Source: M3007 sp046155725
GTDB lineage: Bacteria > Bacteroidota > Bacteroidia > Chitinophagales > Saprospiraceae
DNA: 18,130 bases
Assembly (NCBI GenBank): GCA_046155725.1
Contig: JBJXFT010000419.1
Span: 1 to 18,130, forward strand
Reading direction: 5' to 3'
In this document: piece by piece, positions 1-5,414 of the stretch
Layout of the letters: each line of letters starts with the position of its first letter
How positions within the stretch are numbered: the first letter of the stretch is position 1
The notes under the pieces: generated by a model
What the model was told of the DNA's origin: nothing
What the model saw: only the letters and a program-made list of their open reading frames with translations
Databases searched by the model: none
Made by a program: the position numbers and the translations under genes

Positions 1-130
1 TGATTCCTTTTCACCCAAACTGCCCATCTTTTTGATTAAATAGCCCCACTATTCGCACAAAAAGATAGTTGTTTTGGCAAAAACGAACCTACCTGAAATC
101 CACAAGTTATTATTCACCCGTTCCTAAGTC

Positions 131-1522
131 ATGCGCTTTTTGAAAAACTACACCCTGCTCTTCTTTGCCCTCTTGGTCGGCGGCCTCTTTTTGATGCCCG
201 CCTGCAAAAAAAACTCCCCTGACCCGGCGACGGCCGAATCCAACTTGGCCCTCAGCTACGCCAACGACGTAGTCTATGACTGGAACGAATTGTTCCTCGA
301 AATCGAGCGCTACGCTGCGGGCTACCGCCCCGGCCCCGCCCCCCGTGCCATCGCCTACTTGGGCCTTTCGGAATACGAGGGCTGCGTCACTGGCATGCCC
401 GGCTACAAATCGGTGGCAAACCTCTACCCCGGCCTCGTCATCCCCGATGTGGAGAGCGGCAAAGGGTACCACTGGCCTTCAGTCATCAATGCCTCTCGCG
501 CTTACCTCATGCCCCGCTTCTTCATCAATGCCTCTGATGCCCATGTATTGGCAATGGCTTCTTTGGAAATCCAGCACGACGACCGCGCAAAAGCAGAAGC
601 GGGCGAAGACGTGTGGTTTCGCTCCAAAGCGTATGGCAAAAGTGTGGCGGAGGCCGTTTGGGAATATTCCAAAACAGACCTTGTGGGCCACAACCACTTC
701 CTCGACCCCTTCCAAGGCTACAAATGGGAAGACCACTACACCAAAGACGGCGACTGGAAGCCCACATTCACCGGCCCCGGCAAGCCTATGGGCGGCGTTT
801 GGGGCGGTGCGCGCACCTTTGCCATCGGCGAAAGCGACAAGATCGCCCGCCCACCGCTGCCTTACAGCACCAGCACAAACTCCGACCTGTACTCTCAGGC
901 AGTGGAAGTGTACGCCCAAAACACACCCACACTTTCCTACGAAGACGAATGGGTGGGCGAATATTGGAGCGATGACTTCGTGAACGTCACCTTCAGCCCC
1001 GGCCCGCGCTGGCTCGCCATCGGCGACCAAGTGATGAAACTCGAAGACAGCAACCTCGAAACCGCCATCTTCATGACCGTGAAAATGGGCATGGCACTAA
1101 ACGATGCTTCTGTGGCCTGCTGGAAATCAAAGTATCTCTACAACGTGGAGCGCCCACAGACTTACATCAACCGGGTGATGGACCCGAGCTGGAAACCGGC
1201 CCTCTTCAACCCGCTCACGGGCGATGCGGGGGTCACGCCATCATTCCCTGCTTACCCATCCGGCCACTCTACCATGGGCGGCGCGGGCGCAGAAATCCTG
1301 GGCGATGTGTTCGGTTATGCCTACTCAATGACCGACCGCTGCCACGAAAACCGCACGGACTTCGCAGGCATGCCGCGCACTTTCGGCAGTTTCTACGAGA
1401 TGGCGGCAGAAAACGCTTGGTCGCGTGTGCCATTGGGCGTGCACTTCCGCATGGACTGCGATGAGGGCGTTCGCCACGGCACCGTCATTGGCCGCATAGT
1501 GAACAAACTGCCGTGGAAATGA
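131..1522 (+). CDS. Vanadium-dependent haloperoxidase / PAP2-superfamily lipoprotein
   Basis: The 463-residue product starts with a lipoprotein signal (basic MRFLKNY, hydrophobic run, lipobox LMPAC with Cys25), so it should be exported and lipid-anchored. The C-terminal half carries the three phosphatase motifs of the PAP2/vanadium haloperoxidase superfamily: K334-x6-R341-P342 in KYLYNVERP, P376-S-G-H379 in YPSGHS, and S431-R-x5-H438-x3-D442 in SRVPLGVHFRMD. By family analogy H438 would coordinate vanadate or be the phosphorylated His, and H379 the acid-base residue. In related proteins the pocket either oxidises halides with peroxide or hydrolyses phosphate esters; the sequence does not decide between them. 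The roughly 300-residue helical N-terminal part is typical of bacterial haloperoxidase-like proteins and unlike small membrane PAP2 enzymes. It stands alone, with a terminator after it. Family assignment is firm, exact reaction unknown. Confidence 0.88.
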   Translation: MRFLKNYTLLFFALLVGGLFLMPACKKNSPDPATAESNLALSYANDVVYDWNELFLEIERYAAGYRPGPAPRAIAYLGLSEYEGCVTGMPGYKSVANLYPGLVIPDVESGKGYHWPSVINASRAYLMPRFFINASDAHVLAMASLEIQHDDRAKAEAGEDVWFRSKAYGKSVAEAVWEYSKTDLVGHNHFLDPFQGYKWEDHYTKDGDWKPTFTGPGKPMGGVWGGARTFAIGESDKIARPPLPYSTSTNSDLYSQAVEVYAQNTPTLSYEDEWVGEYWSDDFVNVTFSPGPRWLAIGDQVMKLEDSNLETAIFMTVKMGMALNDASVACWKSKYLYNVERPQTYINRVMDPSWKPALFNPLTGDAGVTPSFPAYPSGHSTMGGAGAEILGDVFGYAYSMTDRCHENRTDFAGMPRTFGSFYEMAAENAWSRVPLGVHFRMDCDEGVRHGTVIGRIVNKLPWK

Positions 1523-1586
1523 GAAGGGGCAAAACAAATGGTTTCGCTGAGCGCGAAACCCTAATCAAGTAAAATTCGATACCGAC

Positions 1587-1620
1587 AGAGGTCGTCATTC
1601 ACTTGGCGGCCTCTCTTTTT
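1587..1620 (+). terminator. Intrinsic terminator after the haloperoxidase-like gene
   Basis: A 10-pair stem (1587-1596 with 1605-1614, counting two G-U pairs in RNA) encloses an 8-base loop and is followed by C then five T (1615-1620). It lies 64 bases after the stop codon at 1522 and before the next gene, so it separates the two lipoprotein genes. Confidence 0.65.
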
Positions 1621-1651
1621 GAAATGCTGATTCAACACCGCACTCAGGATT

Positions 1652-2167
1652 ATGACTCACCCGTATTCCTCGCCCCTCCTTTTCCTCTTCATTTTTTTAT
1701 GGGCAAATGCCTGTGAAACACCCACCCCCAAAAACCAAGAACGGGTCGAACGCTTTGAAAACGGCCAAGTCTCGCGCCGCGCCCAAATGGTGGATGGCAA
1801 AAAAGAAGGCAAGATGACCGACTACTACAACGACGGCAAACTGATGGCCGAGCGGTATTTTACAAATGGCGAACAGCATGGGCGCACGGCCATTTACTAC
1901 CCCAGCGGCCAACTGAAAGAGGTGCAATATTTTGTAGAAGGAAAAAGGCAAGGCGGCGACACGCTCTGGTACGAAGACGGGAAAATCCAGTTCGTCACCA
2001 CGCTCAAAGACAACAAAAAGCACGGATACCTGCGCAAATGGAGCCCGACTGGCGAACTCGTGTACGAGGCCAAGTACGACATGGACACTTTGACAGAGGT
2101 GAAAGGCCAGCCGATTGACCGCAATACCTCGGCAGCCAAACCGTCGCAGCTTTTGAAGCGGCAATAG
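1652..2167 (+). CDS. YwqK-family MORN-like repeat lipoprotein
   Basis: The 171-residue product opens with a hydrophobic signal ending in WANAC (Cys21), a lipobox, so it is probably a membrane-anchored lipoprotein facing the periplasm or outside. The rest is a series of roughly 22-residue repeats of the form YxxGxLxxxxxFxxGxxxG, for example YYNDGKLMAERYFTNGEQHG, then YYPSGQLKEVQYFVEGKRQG, WYEDGKIQFVTTLKDNKKHG and a last unit near KWSPTGELVYEAKY. This is the MORN-variant repeat of YwqK-like proteins. The databases' label 'toxin-antitoxin system YwqK antitoxin' comes from one Bacillus locus and should not be read as function here, because no toxin gene is adjacent. Role unknown; a binding or scaffold role at the envelope is a guess. 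Confidence 0.8.
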   Translation: MTHPYSSPLLFLFIFLWANACETPTPKNQERVERFENGQVSRRAQMVDGKKEGKMTDYYNDGKLMAERYFTNGEQHGRTAIYYPSGQLKEVQYFVEGKRQGGDTLWYEDGKIQFVTTLKDNKKHGYLRKWSPTGELVYEAKYDMDTLTEVKGQPIDRNTSAAKPSQLLKRQ

Positions 2168-2225
2168 GAACACGGGGGGCGCCAAGCCTTTGTAAAATCA
2201 GCAACCATCAATCAATAATCAGCAA

Positions 2226-4157
2226 TCATTTAAGCCCCTCCAAATAGCCCGGCGGCAAAGCATACCCCGTGCTTTGCGCTTTGAGCGCATCGGAAAGAGC
2301 CGCGCCTTTTTGCCCCAACTTGCCCGCGGCCGCGCTGCGGTAATAATAGAGGGTGCCTTCCTTGGGCTGATACACAAGCGCCGAATCCACGTCGGCGATG
2401 GCGCGGGCGTATTGCGCCGTCATCAGATAGGAAGCCGCCCGGTTTTTGAAGCAATCGCCGCGCTTTGTTTTTTCGTACCGAATGGCGCGGGTATAGTCTG
2501 CGATGGCGGCAGGATAGTTTTTCAAGAAAAAATTGGCGGAAGCCCGGTCGTTCAGCCCCTGTGCCTGAGTGCTGTCTTTGTTCAAAAGGCGGTCGTACAC
2601 CCCGATGGCTTCTTGGTGCCGTTGAAGGTTCACCAGGCTTCCGCCTTCCATCAGCAGGCGTTTGGGTTCGTCGGGGTAAACCCGTTGCAGCCACTTGAAA
2701 TCTTCCAGCGCCTCGGCATATTTTTTCATTTCAAAAAGCAGGAACCCGCGTGCCTTGATAGTGCCCTCGTGGTTAGGCTCGATGCTGTCGGCAGTGTTCA
2801 GGTCGCGCAGGGCAAGGTCGTGCTGCTTGCGGTTTTGGTACTCAATGGCTCGGTTCACATAGATGATATTGGCCGAAGGGTAATGCTCGATGGCCTCGCT
2901 GAAAAGCGTCACGGTGTCTTTCCAAAGCGCGGTCTGCTGGCGTGTTTTCCAGATGCACAGCAGCGCGAAGGCGGCCACGGCCACTATTGCGCCCCGCCTT
3001 CCCAAGCTTCCGGCGGGCAATCGGGAAATGAGCCAGCCCAATATCAGGAACAGCCCGACGTAAGGGATGTATGTGTAGCGTTCCGCCAAAATGGCCCCGC
3101 CCACCGCCACCACTTTCAGCACCAGCGCAATAGTGACGGCATAAAAACCGATGCCAAACGCCACCACCCGTGTGCGCCGAAGCGACCAAAGGGTGGCCCC
3201 CACCAGCACCAGAAACATCGGGACGTAGGAATAAAACGACTGCGGCAAATCCGCCCGGTTTTTTGGGTAAGGGTAAAACGCCGACATATCGCCCCACCAA
3301 AACGCCTTGATGAAGTATTGCATAAAGCCGTAAATGCCGATCACGAGGTTCTCGCCCGCCGAATATTGGTAAGCGTGCATGGCCTGTGCCTGCGCATCGA
3401 GGGTTATTTTGCCCACCCAAAGTGATAGCACGAAGAAAGGTATTTTTTCCAACCAAACCGCCCGGCTCCACAAGGCGCGGCGTTCCGCAAAATCAACCAA
3501 AAGCATCACCAAGGGGAACACCACGGCAGCCGGTTTTGAAAAACAGGACAGCACGGCGAGGCCAAAAGCGAGCGCGTACCAGCCCCAACGGCGCGTGTCG
3601 AGAAAACGGAAATAGGCCAACAGCCCAAGGAAAAAGAAGGCCGTGTACAGCACGTCTTTGCGGGCCGCCACCCAAGCCACCGACTCTACGTGCATGGGGT
3701 GGATGCCAAAAAACAGCGCGGCCACAAACGCCGCCAGCCAATTGCCCCGCAAGACCCTGCGGGCAAAAAAGAACACCAGCACCGTGTTCAAGCAGTGCAG
3801 GAAAAGACTGGTGGCGTGGTACGGGAAAGCATTTTTGTTGCCGCCCAAGGCGTGGTCAATCCCCAGCGAGAACATGGTGACCGGGTGGATATTGCAGGCC
3901 ACCGGGCGCGTCAACAGTTGCGGGAGATGCTCCCATGTGAGCGACAAAAAGGGGTTTTCGACCACATACTCCAAGTCGTCCCAATTGGTAAAACCGTTGA
4001 GCAGGGCAGTGGGCAGATAGGCCGCCAGCGTAGCAGCCAGCAGGATGCCGAGCAAAAGCCAAAGGGCGGGCGGGGTGGCGGGGGAAGCAGTTTTTGCGCT
4101 TTGCGGTTCGGGCTTGCTGCGCGGGTTTGGAGGGGTTGGCTTCGTTTTGTGCTTCAT
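2226..4157 (-). CDS. TMTC-like multispanning membrane protein with C-terminal TPR repeats
   Basis: The product is 643 residues from the ATG at 4157; a TTG one codon upstream is less likely. A short basic/proline-rich cytoplasmic tail is followed by about ten membrane segments to residue ~405, then about six TPR units (~415-640). The first extracytoplasmic loop has NWDD (Asp60-Asp61), in the place of the acidic catalytic motif of GT-C glycosyltransferases, and residues 151-170 contain the conserved block GIHPMHVESVAWVAARKDVL seen in TMTC/DUF1736-type proteins. Eukaryotic TMTCs are O-mannosyltransferases using lipid-linked mannose; bacterial homologues are mostly uncharacterised. A lipid-linked-sugar transferase acting on exported proteins, with TPRs as the acceptor-binding part, is inference. 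It is divergent from the toxin-antitoxin promoter at 4201 and convergent with the YwqK-like gene. The family call is solid, the activity uncertain. Confidence 0.82.
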   Translation of the reverse strand: MKHKTKPTPPNPRSKPEPQSAKTASPATPPALWLLLGILLAATLAAYLPTALLNGFTNWDDLEYVVENPFLSLTWEHLPQLLTRPVACNIHPVTMFSLGIDHALGGNKNAFPYHATSLFLHCLNTVLVFFFARRVLRGNWLAAFVAALFFGIHPMHVESVAWVAARKDVLYTAFFFLGLLAYFRFLDTRRWGWYALAFGLAVLSCFSKPAAVVFPLVMLLVDFAERRALWSRAVWLEKIPFFVLSLWVGKITLDAQAQAMHAYQYSAGENLVIGIYGFMQYFIKAFWWGDMSAFYPYPKNRADLPQSFYSYVPMFLVLVGATLWSLRRTRVVAFGIGFYAVTIALVLKVVAVGGAILAERYTYIPYVGLFLILGWLISRLPAGSLGRRGAIVAVAAFALLCIWKTRQQTALWKDTVTLFSEAIEHYPSANIIYVNRAIEYQNRKQHDLALRDLNTADSIEPNHEGTIKARGFLLFEMKKYAEALEDFKWLQRVYPDEPKRLLMEGGSLVNLQRHQEAIGVYDRLLNKDSTQAQGLNDRASANFFLKNYPAAIADYTRAIRYEKTKRGDCFKNRAASYLMTAQYARAIADVDSALVYQPKEGTLYYYRSAAAGKLGQKGAALSDALKAQSTGYALPPGYLEGLK

Positions 4158-4200
4158 CAAAAAATCTGTGAATTGACTCGTTGGACACTTGCTAACAGAA

Positions 4201-4232
4201 TTTGAGCAAATCCTTCGGGCAAGGTATATTTG
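4201..4232 (+). promoter_or_regulatory. Bacteroidota-type promoter of the RelE/ParE module
   Basis: TTTG at 4201-4204 and TATATTTG at 4225-4232 match the -33 (TTTG) and -7 (TAnnTTTG) elements of Bacteroidota sigma-A promoters, with a 20-base spacer. Transcription would begin near 4238-4241, which rules out the TTG at 4230 and supports the ATG at 4254 as the antitoxin start. Confidence 0.75.
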
Positions 4233-4253
4233 TGGCCTAAAAACTTACATATC

Positions 4254-4478
4254 ATGGCTGAACTGATTGCTGAAATTGCTCGATTGAGTGTCACAGAACG
4301 CTTGTTGCTGGTGCAAGAAATTTTGCACACCATCTCTCAAGACGAAACCGAATTGACTCCCGCACAACGGACAGAAACCAGATCCCGAGATCAATCCATA
4401 GCACAAGGGACAGCAAAAACCGTGGCATGGTCTTCCATTCAAGCCCAAATCGCAGCCCGTTATGGCCTTTCCAATTGA
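4254..4478 (+). CDS. Antitoxin of the addiction-module (Unstab_antitox) family
   Basis: The 74-residue protein begins MAELIAEIARLSVTERLLLV. That N-terminus resembles short addiction-module antitoxins in which an LSxxERLxLVxxI helix is followed by a disordered region that binds and masks the toxin. The ATG at 4254 is chosen because the promoter -7 box overlaps the only upstream alternative start. Its 3' end overlaps the toxin gene by 17 bases, so the two are translationally coupled. Proteins of this kind normally repress their own operon together with the toxin, but I see no clear operator palindrome. The tail (AWSSIQAQIAARYGLSN) is probably part of the toxin-binding segment. Confidence 0.75.
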   Translation: MAELIAEIARLSVTERLLLVQEILHTISQDETELTPAQRTETRSRDQSIAQGTAKTVAWSSIQAQIAARYGLSN

Positions 4479-4758
4479 ACTCCATGAGGCTGCTGAAGCG
4501 GAACTTTGGGAAGCTATTGATTGGTACGATGCGCAAAAAGAAAACCTCGGCAAAGAGTTCGCCCGCGAATTGGAGCGTGTCGTCAAAAGTATCTCCCAAA
4601 CCCCTAAAGCCTTTGCAAAAGTGGAAGGTGAAGCCCGGAAGGCGGTTTTGCGGCGTTTCCCCTACATCGTGATTTTTAGGGTGAAAGACGAAATCGTAAT
4701 TGTGCTTGCTATTTTCCACACCAGCCGTTCTCCTAAACAGTGGATGTCGAGGCAATAA
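4462..4758 (+). CDS. RelE/ParE-family toxin
   Basis: The 98-residue basic protein has the compact RelE/ParE architecture: two N-terminal helices (ELHEAAEAELWEAIDWYDAQ, then GKEFARELERVVKSI), the linker ISQTPKAFAKV, and a beta-sheet with RKAVLRRFPYIVIFRVKDEIVIVLAIFH ending in HTSRSPKQW. The RRFPYxVxFRxxxxxIxVxAxxH pattern is characteristic of this superfamily. Members either cleave mRNA at the ribosome (RelE-like) or poison gyrase (ParE-like); the HxxRxPxxW ending is common in ParE-type members, but sequence alone does not settle the target. It overlaps the antitoxin gene upstream by 17 bases. Downstream it converges with the decayed ligA fragment and the DUF5615 gene. Confidence 0.85.
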   Translation: MAFPIELHEAAEAELWEAIDWYDAQKENLGKEFARELERVVKSISQTPKAFAKVEGEARKAVLRRFPYIVIFRVKDEIVIVLAIFHTSRSPKQWMSRQ

Positions 4759-4805
4759 ACTCCGCTTCCATCCAAATCTCCACTACCTCTAGCACCTGCA
4801 CCTTT
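4757..4805 (-). pseudogene. Decayed copy of the ligA 3' end (BRCT tail fragment)
   Basis: These 49 bases match ligA 5414-5462 without gaps at 41 positions. Read on the minus strand they encode KVQVLEVVEIWMEAEF, against KAQALEVVEIWTEAEF in the BRCT domain of the intact LigA. The match stops before the last eight codons of ligA and at the stop codon of the DUF5615 gene. It is in the same orientation as ligA, with the DUF433-DUF5615 pair between the two copies. It cannot make a working protein. It is either the left direct repeat of an insertion into the 3' end of ligA or the last trace of a duplicated ligA. Confidence 0.75.
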
Positions 4806-5143
4806 CAGCGAAAAATTTCCAAAACTTCGTGCAGTTCGGTGTTTAAAAATGCTTCGATAATCACGGCATTGTCGAGGATGGCCTTGGCCTGAACGGCCGT
4901 CGAGCAATTGCCCAAGCGAAGCCAGATGATTTTTGGTGGTGCCCCACGCTCCATCACAAGGTTGTGGAAATCCTCATCGAGCGTCAGCACGGCATCAAAA
5001 TTGTCGCGGCGGGCAATTTCAAAAATAACGGGGTCTGGGAAATCGGTAAGCCCAAGGTCTTTGACATGAAAAACCTCTGGGAACGCCGACGCAATCCGCG
5101 CTTTCAGGCGGTGCGAGATGTTTTGGTCAATCAGCAATCTCAT
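4805..5143 (-). CDS. DUF5615 PIN-like toxin
   Basis: The 112-residue protein starts MRLLIDQNISHRLKARI and continues with LGLTDFPDPVIFEIARRDN, AVLTLDEDFHNL and PPKIIWLRLGNCST. The acidic residues of a PIN-like nuclease are in place: the LIDQN Asp near the N-terminus, the FPDPVIF Asp, and the TLDEDF acids. DUF5615 proteins are considered PIN-like RNases that act as VapC-type toxins paired with DUF433 antitoxins. That matches its position directly behind the DUF433 gene with an ATGA stop-start overlap (5140-5143). Its stop codon touches the ligA-derived repeat at 4757-4805, so the end of the module coincides with the repeat. RNase activity is known by family, not shown here. Confidence 0.85.
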   Translation of the reverse strand: MRLLIDQNISHRLKARIASAFPEVFHVKDLGLTDFPDPVIFEIARRDNFDAVLTLDEDFHNLVMERGAPPKIIWLRLGNCSTAVQAKAILDNAVIIEAFLNTELHEVLEIFR

Positions 5144-5364
5144 GCGGCCGCAACGGTGCGCTCCTGACGATTTGCTGCAAACTCAAGCGCGGTGAGGATG
5201 TCTTCGCGGGTCAACTCGGGAAAATCCTCAATGACTTCTTCCGTGCTCATGCCCGAAGCCAGCCAGCGCAGCACGTCTTCCACCGTGATGCGCATACTTC
5301 GGATGCAAGGCTTGCCATTGCGCTTGCCCGCTTCGATGGTGATGATGTTTTTGTAAATGTACAT
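5140..5364 (-). CDS. DUF433 antitoxin (VapB-like)
   Basis: The 74-residue protein has the DUF433 pattern: IITIEAGKRNGKPCIRSMRITVEDVLRWLASGMSTEEVIEDFPELTREDILTALEFAA. In this family GxPxIxGTRItVxdVL is followed by a winged helix-turn-helix-like segment, so the protein probably binds DNA and neutralises its partner. Here the usual xGTR is replaced by RSMR. The gene is first of a two-gene operon, its TGA overlapping the DUF5615 ATG as ATGA. It starts 22 bases after the ligA stop codon in the same direction. Read-through from ligA is therefore possible, although a promoter-like sequence exists inside the ligA end (5382-5414). Confidence 0.85.
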   Translation of the reverse strand: MYIYKNIITIEAGKRNGKPCIRSMRITVEDVLRWLASGMSTEEVIEDFPELTREDILTALEFAANRQERTVAAA

Positions 5365-5381
5365 GAGGGTTGATTTTGTGC

Positions 5382-5414
5382 GAAAGTTAGGCCACTTCCG
5401 TCACTTTCTCCAAA
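5382..5414 (-). promoter_or_regulatory. Possible promoter for DUF433-DUF5615 inside the ligA end
   Basis: On the minus strand TTTG (5414-5411) and TAACTTTC (5389-5382) are separated by 21 bases. This resembles TTTG-N19/21-TAnnTTTG with one mismatch in the last base of the -7 box. The TA of the -7 box is part of the ligA stop codon. Transcription would start a few bases before the ATG at 5364, giving a very short leader. This is a weak match. Confidence 0.4.

Noticed and set aside
1..130. Gene end or promoter at the left window edge
   Set aside because: No open frame of useful length and no clear TAnnTTTG box for the gene at 131; only a weak minus-strand TATCTTTT is visible.
1652..2167. YwqK-like gene as an antitoxin
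   Set aside because: It is a lipoprotein with no toxin gene beside it; the label comes from family naming only.
2274..3425. Open frame of 383 codons opposite the TMTC-like gene
   Set aside because: It is an antisense shadow of a GC-rich gene; the sequence is basic/His-rich without any family pattern, and the minus-strand frame has a full domain structure.
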